Shown here: positions 52,054 through 62,418 of the stretch, piece after piece
Numbering within the stretch: position 1 is the stretch's first letter
Layout: every line of letters begins with the position of its first letter
From: Microbacterium sp. YJN-G
GTDB taxonomy: Bacteria > Actinomycetota > Actinomycetes > Actinomycetales > Microbacteriaceae
Length of the DNA: 64,000 nucleotides
NCBI RefSeq assembly: GCF_015040615.1
Contig: NZ_CP060402.1
Location: 3,100,001-3,164,000, forward strand
Direction: 5' to 3'
Position numbers and translations under genes: made by a program
The notes under the pieces: model-generated
What the model saw: the letters and a program-made list of their open reading frames with translations, nothing else
Databases searched by the model: none
What the model was told of the DNA's origin: nothing

Positions 52054-53850
52054 TCAGCGCGGGCGCAGCTCGGCGCGCGTCAGGGCGTCCGCCGCGCGCA
52101 CCAGCGCGAGGTGCGAGAACGCCTGCGGGGTGTTGCCGATCTGGCGTCGCGCGACCGGGTCGTACTCCTCCGACAGCATCCCGACGTCGTTGGTCAGCGC
52201 GCACAGCCGCGCCATCAGCGCCTCGGCCTCGTCGAGCCGCCCGGTCGCCGCATACTGCTCGACGAGCCAGAACGAGCAGGCCAGGAACGGACTCTCGTCG
52301 CCCTTGATGCCGTCGACGCCGGTCTCGGTGCGGTAGCGCAACACGAGTCCGTCGTGCAGCAGCGTCTGCTCGATCTGCTCGACGGTGGCGAGCATCCGCG
52401 GGTCGTCGGGCGTGCAGAAGCCGACCTCGGCGAGCAGCAGCAGTGAGGCGTCCACGGCGGTGGTGCCGTAGTGCTGCGTGAAGTGCCCGTTGGTCACGCC
52501 GTCGCGGTCGATCTCCTCCCGCATCCGATCCCGCAGCGCGCGCCACTCGTCGACCGGACCGTCCAGCCCGCGCTCCTCGACCGCGCGCACGCCGCGGTCG
52601 AACGCCGCCCAGATCATCGCGCGCGAGTGCGTGAACATGTGCGGATCGCCACGGATCTCCCACAGCCCGTGGTCGGGCCGGTCGATCTGCTCGGCGGCGA
52701 ACCGCAGCAGCTGCCGCTCCAGCGGCCACGAGAACGCGGTCTCCTCGAGGCCGGCGTCACGGGCGGCCGAGAGGGTGACGAGCACCTCGCCCACGACATC
52801 CGCCTGGTACTGCGAGGCGGCGCCGTTGCCGACCCGCACCGGCCCCGATCCCTCGTAGCCGGGAAGCGCGGCGAGGATCCACTCCGTCAGGCTGCGCTCC
52901 CCCGCGAGCCCGTACATGATCTGCAGCTCGGCGGGATCCCCCGCCACCGCGCGCAGCAGCCATTCCCGCCAGCGCTCGGCGAGCCCGACGAAGCCGTGGT
53001 CGAGCAGCGCCTCGAGCGTGAGTGCGGCATCCCGCAGCCACACGTAGCGGTAGTCCCAGTTGCGCTCCCCGCCGATCTCCTCGGGCAGGGCCATGGTCGC
53101 CGCGGCCGCGATGCCGCCGGTCTCGTGGTTCGTGAGGGCGCGCAGGATCAGCAGCGACCGCACGACCTTCTCGTGGTGCGGACCACTGTGCTCGATGCGG
53201 TCGGCCCAGGTCTGCCACCACTGCTTGGTGCGCTCGAGCTGCTCGTCGACGTCCAGCGGATCGGGCACCGGGCGGTACGACGGGAACCACGTCAGATGCA
53301 GGTCGCGCTGCTCGCCGGCCGCCACCGTGAGGTCGCCGTGATGCCGGTGGCCGCCGGCCTTCAATGCGGCGCCGCGCAGCACCAGCGCATCCGGCCCCGC
53401 CATGGCGACCACCTCGGGCTCACTCGCCGTCCCGGTCTGCCGCACCCACGGCATCGCGCGCGAATAGTCGAATCGGATGCTGATCCGCTGCTCGAACCGC
53501 ATCGTCCCCTGCACGCCGACGACGCGGCGGATCACATCCGAGCGGCGGATGTCGACACGGGGATTCGGGTCTATCGGCATGAAGTCGTGCACCTCGGCGA
53601 CGGCATCCGCGCTCTCCCACCGGGTGATCAGCACGAAGGTGTCGTCGTCGTAGTGCCGCGTGGCAACGGCATCCGGATCGGCGGGGCGCACCTCCCACCG
53701 GCCGTGATCCTCGTCGCCCAGCAGCGCTGCGAACGTGCTGGGCGAGTCCAGTCGCGGCAGGCAGAGCCAGTCGATGCTGCCCACCAGTGACACGAGTGCG
53801 GCGGTGCGGCAGTTGCTGAGCAGGGCGTAGTCCTCGATGCGCGAAGCCAT
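52054..53850 (-). CDS. Glycoside hydrolase family 15 protein (glucoamylase/trehalase type)
   Basis: A 598-residue cytoplasmic enzyme. The N-terminal beta-sandwich opens with MASRIEDYALLSNCRTAALVSLVGSIDWLCLPRLDSPSTFAALLG, typical of actinobacterial GH15. The (alpha/alpha)6 catalytic domain has NWDYRYVWLRDAALTLEAL, with the general acid Glu expected near residue 440, and a second catalytic Glu in ACSFWLVEQYAATGRLDEAEAL/NDVGMLSEEYDP. Such proteins hydrolyse trehalose or alpha-glucans to glucose. A divergently transcribed glucose-6-phosphate dehydrogenase gene lies 77 bp away. Confidence 0.93.
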   Translation of the reverse strand: MASRIEDYALLSNCRTAALVSLVGSIDWLCLPRLDSPSTFAALLGDEDHGRWEVRPADPDAVATRHYDDDTFVLITRWESADAVAEVHDFMPIDPNPRVDIRRSDVIRRVVGVQGTMRFEQRISIRFDYSRAMPWVRQTGTASEPEVVAMAGPDALVLRGAALKAGGHRHHGDLTVAAGEQRDLHLTWFPSYRPVPDPLDVDEQLERTKQWWQTWADRIEHSGPHHEKVVRSLLILRALTNHETGGIAAAATMALPEEIGGERNWDYRYVWLRDAALTLEALLDHGFVGLAERWREWLLRAVAGDPAELQIMYGLAGERSLTEWILAALPGYEGSGPVRVGNGAASQYQADVVGEVLVTLSAARDAGLEETAFSWPLERQLLRFAAEQIDRPDHGLWEIRGDPHMFTHSRAMIWAAFDRGVRAVEERGLDGPVDEWRALRDRMREEIDRDGVTNGHFTQHYGTTAVDASLLLLAEVGFCTPDDPRMLATVEQIEQTLLHDGLVLRYRTETGVDGIKGDESPFLACSFWLVEQYAATGRLDEAEALMARLCALTNDVGMLSEEYDPVARRQIGNTPQAFSHLALVRAADALTRAELRPR

Positions 53851-53914
53851 TCTCGGGAGTCTTCCACCCGCACCGCGCCGGCGCCAGGACCCTTGCTTTC
53901 TGCCCCAGCACGAC

Positions 53915-53920
53915 TATTGT
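53915..53920 (+). promoter_or_regulatory. -10 box (TATTGT) of the G6PD-like gene
   Basis: TATTGT ends 7 nt before ATG 53928, which has no ribosome site. Confidence 0.45.
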
Positions 53921-53927
53921 CTGCCCC

Positions 53928-55298
53928 ATGCCGACAACCACCCTGTTCATCCTGGGCGCCACCGGCGACCTCACCTCGCGCCTGCTGCTGCCATCACTGG
54001 CCGCGCAGCTGCACAAGAATCCCGAGCGGCGGGTGATCCTGCGCGGGTCGGGCACCGAGGACTGGGATGCTGCGACCTGGCGCGCCACCGTCGAGCAGGC
54101 CTTCGCCGGCACTCCCGGCGCGATCGAGCAGGTCGAGCTCGCCGACTACCGGCAGGCCGATGTCACCGACCCGTCCGCGGTCTCGGCGCTGGTCGCGGGG
54201 ATGACGCCGTCGACCGTGCTGTACTTCGCCCTTCCGCCCGCGGTCACACGGGCGGCGATCGACGCGATGAAGGGTCTCACCCTGCCCGAGGGCACGGTGC
54301 TGGCGATGGAGAAGCCGTTCGGCGAAGACGAGGCCAGTGCGAGGCTGCTCAACGAGAAGCTGCTGGCGCTGGTGCCCGAGCGGCGGATCTTCCGGGTCGA
54401 TCATTTCCTGGGCCGCTCGACGCTGCTGAACCTGCTCGGGGTGCGGCTGGCGAACCGGATCTGGGAGCCGGTCTGGTCGGCCGAGCACGTCGAGCAGGTG
54501 CTGATCCGCTTCGACGAGAGCGTCGCCCTCGAGGGCCGCGCCCGCTACTACGACCACGCCGGTGCGATGATCGACATGATCCAGAGCCACCTGCTGCAGG
54601 TGCTCGCCCTGGTCGCGATGGATCCGCCCGCCACCCTCGACGAGCGCGATCTGCGCGATGCGAAGGCGGCGGTGCTGCGCGCCACGCGGGTGCGCGACGG
54701 CGACGCCGAGCGCTGGTCGCGCCGGGCGCGGTACACCGCCGGCAGGATCGGCGATCGCGAACTGCCCTCGTACGCCGACGAAGAGGGGGTGGATGCCGAG
54801 GCGCAGACCGAGACCCTCGCCGAGGTCGTGTTCGAGATCGGCAGCGATCGCTGGGCGGGCGTGCCGTTCGTGCTGCGCTCGGGCAAGGCCATGGAGCGCA
54901 AGTGGTCGGAGATCGTCGTGACCTTCAAGCCCGTGCGGCACGTGCCGCCAGGGCTTGCGGGCACGCCCGAGGACGGCGGCCGGCTGACGTTCTCACTCGG
55001 CCCCGACGAGATGCACCTGCGCCTGCACGTGACCGGCGGCGACGATCCGTTCACGCTGCGGCATGAGGACCTCGTCGCCGATCTCGGCGAAGGCCAGCGG
55101 CGGTCGTACGAAGAGGTGCTCGACGAGTTGCTCGACGGCGAGGTCGCCCTGTCGGTGCGCGCGGACGAGGCCGAGGAGAGCTGGCGGATCATCCAGCCGG
55201 TGCGGGATGCCTGGGCCCGTCGCGCCGTGCCCCTGGAGGAATACCCCGCCGGCTCACTCGGCCCCGAGCACTGGCACACCTCCCACCCCACCCCCTGA
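53928..55298 (+). CDS. zwf: Glucose-6-phosphate dehydrogenase, divergent form
   Basis: A 456-residue NADP-linked dehydrogenase of the oxidative pentose phosphate pathway. Rossmann motif LFILGATGDLTSRLLLPSLAAQL, then MEKPFGEDEASARLLNEKLLALVPERRIFRVDHFLGRSTLLNLLGVRLANRIWEPVW. The substrate-site motif, usually RIDHYLGKE, is RVDHFLGRS, so the usual Lys is Arg and the Glu is Ser. Later blocks (YYDHAGAMIDMIQSHLLQVLALVAM; GVPFVLRSGKAMERKWSEIVVTFK) are standard. Probably active but likely a second paralog besides a canonical zwf elsewhere. Confidence 0.9.
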   Translation: MPTTTLFILGATGDLTSRLLLPSLAAQLHKNPERRVILRGSGTEDWDAATWRATVEQAFAGTPGAIEQVELADYRQADVTDPSAVSALVAGMTPSTVLYFALPPAVTRAAIDAMKGLTLPEGTVLAMEKPFGEDEASARLLNEKLLALVPERRIFRVDHFLGRSTLLNLLGVRLANRIWEPVWSAEHVEQVLIRFDESVALEGRARYYDHAGAMIDMIQSHLLQVLALVAMDPPATLDERDLRDAKAAVLRATRVRDGDAERWSRRARYTAGRIGDRELPSYADEEGVDAEAQTETLAEVVFEIGSDRWAGVPFVLRSGKAMERKWSEIVVTFKPVRHVPPGLAGTPEDGGRLTFSLGPDEMHLRLHVTGGDDPFTLRHEDLVADLGEGQRRSYEEVLDELLDGEVALSVRADEAEESWRIIQPVRDAWARRAVPLEEYPAGSLGPEHWHTSHPTP

Positions 55299-55333
55299 CC
55301 CCGCGCCCCCCGGCTCCGCGCCCCCCGCTCTCT

Positions 55334-55398
55334 CCGTCTATTTGTCACGAAGTGCCGGAAAACTCGGGCGGTAGCGAGACTTCGTGACAAATAGACGG
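55334..55398. repeat. Perfect 20-bp inverted repeat between convergent genes
   Basis: The arm at 55334-55353 (CCGTCTATTTGTCACGAAGT) is matched exactly by 55379-55398, with a 25-base spacer. Unlike ordinary terminators here, the arms are AT-containing (TTTGTCACGAAG). It lies between zwf and clpB stops and could end both transcripts, but its sequence conservation suggests a member of a dispersed palindrome family. Confidence 0.8.
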
Positions 55399-55419
55399 GG
55401 GGCGGGGCACGGGGGCGGG

Positions 55420-57579
<2,160 letters not shown>

Positions 57580-57604
57580 CCGGTCCTCCTGAGAGACTCC
57601 CATC

Positions 57605-57631
57605 AAAGTTGAGTGGTGATGACTCAACTTT
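57605..57631. promoter_or_regulatory. HAIR element (HspR-binding inverted repeat)
   Basis: AAAGTTGAGT (57605-57614) and ACTCAACTTT (57622-57631) are perfect inverted arms with 7 bp between, matching the HspR-associated inverted repeat (CTTGAGT-N7-ACTCAAG) known to control clpB and dnaK in actinobacteria. It lies 26-52 bp upstream of the clpB ATG. Confidence 0.88.
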
Positions 57632-57672
57632 ATCTCACGGCCCGATCCGGAGCAACATCTTCGCCGCCTCAG

Positions 57673-57678
57673 TAGGAT
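57673..57678 (+). promoter_or_regulatory. -10 box (TAGGAT) of the DevS-like kinase gene
   Basis: TAGGAT ends 6 nt before GTG 57685; no ribosome site. Confidence 0.5.
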
Positions 57679-57684
57679 CACGGC

Positions 57685-58905
57685 GTGACGAACCCCGACG
57701 AGCGACTGCGCGAGCTGCAGGAGGCGGCGCGCGTGGGCGAGCGCTGGGCCGCCGCGACCGCCGAGCTGCGTGCCGCGTTCCTGCAGGAGGACGCGTGGCA
57801 GCCGCTGCAGTTGCTGGCCGAACTGCTCGCCGATCTCACCGGTGCGGCGCTGGTCGCCGTGCTGCGCCCGGCCGAGCAGGGGGCGGTGCGCCTGGCGACG
57901 GTGCGCGGCGACGACCTCGCCCGGCAGCTCGAGGGCGTGGTGCTGCCCACCTTCCACCAGGTGTCACGCCAGCTGCTGGCCACCGCGCGCGGCGGCTTCA
58001 CCCAGACCACGATCCACACCTTCACCGGCGACAGCCTGACCTTCGGCACCGGGTTCACGCTGCGGGTGGCAGGCCCCGACGGATCGGACATCGGCGTGCT
58101 GCTGGCCCGCCGGCTGCGCGACCGCGACTTCACCGACGACGAGATCCTGCGCAGCGAGCGGCTGATCTCCGACGCGAACGACGCCAAGGAACTCACCCGC
58201 GCCCGCAACGACCGGCACCGCCTCGCGCTGTTCGAGGAGCGCAGCCGCATCGCACGCGACCTGCACGATCACGTCATCCAGCGCCTGTTCGCCACCGGGA
58301 TGCAGCTGCAGCTGGTCGGCGCGCAGACGCAGGATGCGCAGGTGACCGAGCGGCTGAACGAGCAGATCGACGCGCTCGATGAGGCGATCGCCGAGATCCG
58401 CACCGCGATCTTCGCCCTGCACGACCCCGAGGACGACCAGACCGCCCTGCGCGATCGCATCGTCGACGTGGTCGCCGAGTACCGCACCCTGCTGCCCGCA
58501 GCCCCTCGTATGGTCTTCCGGGGGCCCGTGGACCACGAGATCGGGGCGGCGCTGGCATCCGAGATCTCGGCCGTGGTGCGCGAGTGCCTGTCGAACGTCG
58601 TGCGGCACGCCCGCGCCCGCGAGGTCGCCGTCCGCGTGAGCGTGCACGAGGGGCAGGTCATCGTGCGCGTGGTGGACGACGGCACCGGCGTCGACCCCGC
58701 GCGGCGCCGCCGCAGCGGCATGCACAACCTGCAGGTGCGGGCAGGGACCCGCGGCGGCTTCTTCACCCTGACGCCACGGCCCGGCGGGGGGACGATCGCG
58801 GAGTGGCGGGTGCCACTCGACGATCAGGGGCCGGATGCCGCAGGGCCGGATGCCGCGGGACCGGATGCCGCGGGACCGGATGCCGTGGGAAGGGAGCATC
58901 CATGA
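57685..58905 (+). CDS. GAF-domain sensor histidine kinase (DevS/NreB-like)
   Basis: A 406-residue cytoplasmic kinase with no membrane segment. One GAF domain (residues about 25-175), phosphoacceptor motif [27 protein letters not shown] (His near 193), and HATPase_c ([20 protein letters not shown], then [11 protein letters not shown] and [14 protein letters not shown]). This architecture recalls mycobacterial DevS/DosT, but only one GAF is present and no heme ligand can be assigned. The C-terminal tail is a GPDAA repeat (about residues 382-401). It overlaps its regulator gene (ATGA). Confidence 0.92.
   Translation: MTNPDERLRELQEAARVGERWAAATAELRAAFLQEDAWQPLQLLAELLADLTGAALVAVLRPAEQGAVRLATVRGDDLARQLEGVVLPTFHQVSRQLLATARGGFTQTTIHTFTGDSLTFGTGFTLRVAGPDGSDIGVLLARRLRDRDFTDDEILRSERLISDANDAKELTRARNDRHRLALFEERSRIARDLHDHVIQRLFATGMQLQLVGAQTQDAQVTERLNEQIDALDEAIAEIRTAIFALHDPEDDQTALRDRIVDVVAEYRTLLPAAPRMVFRGPVDHEIGAALASEISAVVRECLSNVVRHARAREVAVRVSVHEGQVIVRVVDDGTGVDPARRRRSGMHNLQVRAGTRGGFFTLTPRPGGGTIAEWRVPLDDQGPDAAGPDAAGPDAAGPDAVGREHP
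58828..58890. repeat. Four tandem 15-bp units at the 3' end of the kinase gene
   Basis: GGGCCGGATGCCGCA-type units repeat four times, each containing GGATGC, encoding Gly-Pro-Asp-Ala-Ala units. The last unit differs (GCCGTG). Confidence 0.8.
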
Positions 58906-59519
58906 TCCGCGTGCTGGTCCTGGACGACCATGAGCTGGTCCGCCGGGGCGTCGTCGGCCTGATCGATTCGGCGCCCGACATGGAGGTCGTCGGCGAGGCC
59001 GCCGATGCACGCCAGGCGCTCACCCGCACGGCGGCGCTGCTGCCCGACGTCGCCGTGCTCGACATGCGCCTGCCCGACGGCGACGGCATCGACGTGTGCC
59101 GCGACATCCGCTCCGCGCACCCGCAGGTGGCGTGCCTGATCCTCACCGCGTTCGACGACGACCGCGCGGCGGAGGCGGCCGTGCTGGCGGGCGCCTCCGG
59201 GTACGTGCTGAAGGACATCAAGGCGAACGGTCTGCTGGACGGCATCCGTGCGGTGGCCGCCGGCCGCACTCTGCACGGAGCCCGCGCCGCCGAGCGGATC
59301 CGCGAGCGCGGTCACGACCCGGTGCGCGCCAAGCTGACGCCGCGTGAGCGGCAGATCCTCGATCTGATCGCCGACGGGCTCACCAATCGCGAGATCGGCG
59401 AGCGGCTGAACCTGGTCGAGAAGACCGTCAAGAACTACGTGTCCGCGCTGCTGCGCAAGCTCGGCATGACCCGGCGCACCCAGGCCGCCGTGTACCGTGT
59501 CTCGCAGCGGCGCGACTGA
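58902..59519 (+). CDS. NarL/DevR-type response regulator
   Basis: A 205-residue regulator; ATG 58902 lies in the kinase stop and follows AAGGGAG. Receiver domain with DDHELVRRG, phosphoacceptor Asp in VAVLDMRLPDGDG (Asp54) and YVLKDIK; the HTH (about 140-200) reads LTPRERQILDLIADGLTNREIGERLNLVEKTVKNYVSALLRKLG, with the VEKTVKNYVS recognition helix typical of DevR/DosR proteins. Targets are not evident; the adjacent convergent DoxX gene is a possibility only by proximity. Confidence 0.95.
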   Translation: MIRVLVLDDHELVRRGVVGLIDSAPDMEVVGEAADARQALTRTAALLPDVAVLDMRLPDGDGIDVCRDIRSAHPQVACLILTAFDDDRAAEAAVLAGASGYVLKDIKANGLLDGIRAVAAGRTLHGARAAERIRERGHDPVRAKLTPRERQILDLIADGLTNREIGERLNLVEKTVKNYVSALLRKLGMTRRTQAAVYRVSQRRD

Positions 59520-59530
59520 CCGCGAAACGA

Positions 59531-59569
59531 CGGATGCCGCCCCGCGCACAGGGCGCGGGGCGGCATCCG
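59531..59569. terminator. Bidirectional terminator between regulator and DoxX genes
   Basis: A perfect 17-bp stem (59531-59547 with 59553-59569) and 5-base loop. The outer part is CGGATGCC/GGCATCCG, as in the terminator at 47221. Confidence 0.85.
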
Positions 59570-59576
59570 GCTCGGT

Positions 59577-60197
59577 TCAGATCAGCCAGCGGTTCTTCTG
59601 CACGAGCGGCAGACGGGCCCACCAGGCGCCGAGGCCCCAGGTGGCTCCGGCGCCGACCGCGGCGACGGCGATCAGGGCGAGCGCGTAGACGATGTGGTAG
59701 TCGACGAGCGGGTTGGTGCTGCCGGCATTCGCGACGAACGGCCACTCGGCGAGGTACATCAGCAGCATCATCGTGGTGCCGGCGACCGCGGCGACCCGGG
59801 TGCCGATGCCGAGGATGACGGCGGTGCCGACGGCGAGCAGACCGACCATGAACAGCACGTCGGTGAGCGGGGTGGCCAGCGAGCGGAAGAACGCCTCGAA
59901 CGGGCCCTTGATCATCGGGCTGTTCAGGAAGCCCTGGGCGGGCGAGCCTCCGTTGACCCAGGCGGCCTCGGCGGGTGTCGCGAATCCCAGGCCGAACGTC
60001 TTGTCGAGGAACGGCCACAGGAAGATGAACCCGACCGCGAGCCGCAGCACGGCGAGGGCGCGACGAGCGGTGAGCGACAGGCTCGCCGTGACGGCGGCCG
60101 GGGTGCTCTTCGCTGCGGAGGCGCCGGCCGTGCGGGTCGTTCCGGCGACGCGGGTCGTTCCGGTGACGAGGGGGATCGTGGCGGTCATGCTGGACAA
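59577..60197 (-). CDS. DoxX family membrane protein
   Basis: A 206-residue protein. The TTG at 60197 is preferred because AAGGAG lies at correct spacing before it; the ATG at 60188 is too far from that site. After a Thr/Ala-rich cytoplasmic start, four membrane helices follow (VLRLAVGFIFLWPFLDKTFGLGF, LTDVLFMVGLLAVGTAVILGI, AVAGTTMMLLMYLAEW and VYALALIAVAAVGAGATWGLG). DoxX relatives include thiosulfate:quinone oxidoreductase subunits and redox-linked membrane proteins; the role here is unknown. Confidence 0.88.
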   Translation of the reverse strand: MSSMTATIPLVTGTTRVAGTTRTAGASAAKSTPAAVTASLSLTARRALAVLRLAVGFIFLWPFLDKTFGLGFATPAEAAWVNGGSPAQGFLNSPMIKGPFEAFFRSLATPLTDVLFMVGLLAVGTAVILGIGTRVAAVAGTTMMLLMYLAEWPFVANAGSTNPLVDYHIVYALALIAVAAVGAGATWGLGAWWARLPLVQKNRWLI

Positions 60198-60305
60198 GGG
60201 GTGCTCCTTCTTCCGTACCCGCGGTGCGGGATCCGATGAATCCAGCCTTCCGGGTGGGAAGAGGGCGCAATAGAGGCTTTGGCCTCTGATCCGGAGCTCT
60301 GATCC

Positions 60306-61511
60306 CTAACCCAGGCTCTGGGCGATCACATCCCAGATGTCGTCGGCGACGTCGCGCTTCGAACCCGCCGCCCTGGCGAGCACCGCTCCACCCTCGCCGA
60401 TCACCTGCACGGCGTTCTCGAGAGCCTCGAAGCCGCGATCCCAGCCGACCTCGTTCACGACCAGCAGATCGACGCCCTTGCGCTCGCGCTTACGGCGCGC
60501 GCGGGCGAGCATCTCCTCGCCGTCCTGCGGGGTCTCGGCGGCGAAGGCGACGACGATCTGACCCGGATGCCGTCGTGCGGCCAGCGACGCGACGATGTCC
60601 TCGTTCTGCACGAGCTCGATGCTCTCCAGCAGCCCCGACTCCTTGCTGAGCTTGCCCTCGGCGACCTCGGCGGGCCGGTAGTCGGCGACGGCCGCGGCCA
60701 TCACGATCACGGCGGCGTCCTCGGACGCCGCCCGCATCGCGTCGCCGAGTTCGGCCGCCGTCCCGGCGCGTTCGACGGTGATGAGCGGATGCCGCGCGGC
60801 TCCCGCCAGCACGGCATCCTCGATGTTCGCGGCCACGAGCACGACCTCCGCTCCCCGATCCGCTGCGGCCAGCGCCAGGGCGACGCCCTGCCGTCCGCTG
60901 GAGCGGTTGCCGAGGAAGCGCACCGGGTCGAGAGGTTCGCGGGTGCCCCCGGCCGACACCGCGACGCGCAGGCCGTCGAGGTCGCGCTCGGCGAGCAGCC
61001 CGAGGGCGGCATCCATGATCTGCTCGGGCTCGAGCATCCGTCCGGGGCCGGAGTCTCCCCCGGTCAGCTCGCCCTCCGCGGGTCCGAGGATCGCGACGCC
61101 GCGCTCGTGCAGGGTCGCGATGTTGGCCTGGGTGGCCGGATGCCGCCACATCTCGGTGTGCATCGCCGGGGCGACCGCGACCGGCGCGGTCGTGGCGAGC
61201 AGCGTGGTGCCGAGCAGGTCGTCGGCCAGGCCCGCGACCATCCTGGCAATGGTGTTGGCGGTGGCGGGGGCGACGATCACGAGCTCGGCCGCCTGGCCGA
61301 GGGCGACGTGCCGGACCCGCGCGACGTCCTCGTGCACGCTGGTGGTGACGGCGTTGCGGCTGATCGACTCCCAGGTGGGCAGGCCGACGAAGCGCAGCGC
61401 ATCCTCAGTGGGGATCACCGTCACCTCGTGCCCGGCCTTGATGAGCAGGCGCACCAGGTGCACCGTCTTGTACGCGGCGATGCCGCCCGTGACTCCGACG
61501 ACGATGTTCAC
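60306..61511 (-). CDS. coaBC: Bifunctional phosphopantothenoylcysteine decarboxylase / phosphopantothenate--cysteine ligase
   Basis: A 401-residue enzyme of coenzyme A synthesis. GTG 61511 begins VNIVVGVTGGIAAYKTVHLVRLLIKAGHEV. The CoaC half (1-185) binds FMN and has the catalytic His in SVHEDVARVRHVALG, the PASANT-type motif (here APATANTIARM) and the Asn/Cys-flap equivalent region (GPGRMLEP). The CoaB half (190-401) has SAGGTREPLDPVRFLGNRSSGRQG for the nucleotide and the AAVADYRP and KLSKE motifs. Length is normal. Confidence 0.97.
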   Translation of the reverse strand: MNIVVGVTGGIAAYKTVHLVRLLIKAGHEVTVIPTEDALRFVGLPTWESISRNAVTTSVHEDVARVRHVALGQAAELVIVAPATANTIARMVAGLADDLLGTTLLATTAPVAVAPAMHTEMWRHPATQANIATLHERGVAILGPAEGELTGGDSGPGRMLEPEQIMDAALGLLAERDLDGLRVAVSAGGTREPLDPVRFLGNRSSGRQGVALALAAADRGAEVVLVAANIEDAVLAGAARHPLITVERAGTAAELGDAMRAASEDAAVIVMAAAVADYRPAEVAEGKLSKESGLLESIELVQNEDIVASLAARRHPGQIVVAFAAETPQDGEEMLARARRKRERKGVDLLVVNEVGWDRGFEALENAVQVIGEGGAVLARAAGSKRDVADDIWDVIAQSLG

Positions 61512-61551
61512 GGTTCGATTCTGCCCCAGACCGCCCCGCGGCCGGCACACC

Positions 61552-61620
61552 TGCACGACCCGGGAACAGTTGCACGGTCAGAACGCCCGGTCGGTCGTGC
61601 AGGTGTTCCCGGGTCGTGCA
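61552..61620. repeat. Perfect 17-bp inverted repeat upstream of coaBC and NRDE genes
   Basis: TGCACGACCCGGGAACA (61552-61568) is matched exactly by 61604-61620 across a 35-base spacer. The spacer side contains another GGTCGTGCAGGTG that pairs with CACCTGCACGACC around the left arm, so two alternative stems share the same arm. It lies between two divergent starts, so it is not a terminator for either gene. Confidence 0.75.
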
Positions 61621-61682
61621 TCCGTACCTGCGTGGCCCGGAAGCGCGGATGCCGCACCGCGCCCGGCCCCGCGGAACGCACC

Positions 61683-61688
61683 TAGACT
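61683..61688 (+). promoter_or_regulatory. -10 box (TAGACT) of the NRDE gene
   Basis: TAGACT ends 7 nt before GTG 61696. Confidence 0.45.
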
Positions 61689-61695
61689 CGTGCTC

Positions 61696-62388
61696 GTGTG
61701 CACCGTGGTGATCGACGTCACAGACGACGGGGCGCGGCTGCTGGCCGTGCGCGATGAGGATCCGCAGCGCGCCTGGGATGACCTGGGCGAATGGTGGCCC
61801 GAGCGCTACCCCGGCGCGATCGGCGTGCACGACCGCCGTGCGGGCGGCGCCTGGCTGGCACTGAATCCTGAGGCCGGCCGCCTGGCCGTGCTGCTGAACC
61901 GCGCGGACGTGCTCGACCCGGCGCCCGAGGGGCTGCTCTCGCGCGGCTCCCTCGCACTCGAATCGGTCGAGGGGCGCTCACCGCAGCCCGGCCGGATGCC
62001 GATGCACGGCTTCAACCTGCTCGAGGTGACGCCGCAGGGCTCGCGCGTGCTGTCGTGGGACGGCGACGAGCTGCGCGAGACGCCGGTGCCGCACGGGGTG
62101 CACATGATCGCGCACGACGATCTCGACGACCCGCGCACCGCCCGCATCGACGCGTGGCTCCCGCAGTTCGCCGCCGCCCGCCCCGAAGACGACGGCTGGG
62201 CGGACCGCTGGGTCGAGGTGCTCGCTGAGAGCACGGCGCTCTCGCCCGAGGACGACCGGGCGATCATCCGCGACAACAACCCGCACGGCTACCCGACGAT
62301 GTCGCTGCTGTTCTGCACGGCCGAGGTGTCGGCCGAGGGCACCTCGGCCCGCTCGCACGTCCTGTCAGAGCCCGGCCGCTGGGCCTGA
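61696..62388 (+). CDS. NRDE (TANGO2-like) family protein
   Basis: A 230-residue protein. GTG 61696 places Cys as residue 2 (VCTVVIDV), as in NRDE/TANGO2 proteins where this Cys is a proposed N-terminal nucleophile. The family tetrad Asn-Arg-Asp-Glu appears here as AVRDEDPQRAW (the Asn replaced by Arg-adjacent Val), and the conserved GGAWLALN and FLLNRAD-like (AVLLNRAD) blocks are present. Function is unknown in bacteria. Leaderless start inferred. Confidence 0.85.
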   Translation: MCTVVIDVTDDGARLLAVRDEDPQRAWDDLGEWWPERYPGAIGVHDRRAGGAWLALNPEAGRLAVLLNRADVLDPAPEGLLSRGSLALESVEGRSPQPGRMPMHGFNLLEVTPQGSRVLSWDGDELRETPVPHGVHMIAHDDLDDPRTARIDAWLPQFAAARPEDDGWADRWVEVLAESTALSPEDDRAIIRDNNPHGYPTMSLLFCTAEVSAEGTSARSHVLSEPGRWA

Positions 62389-62418
62389 TCCCGGTCGCAC
62401 GAGCCCGCTGACACCGGG

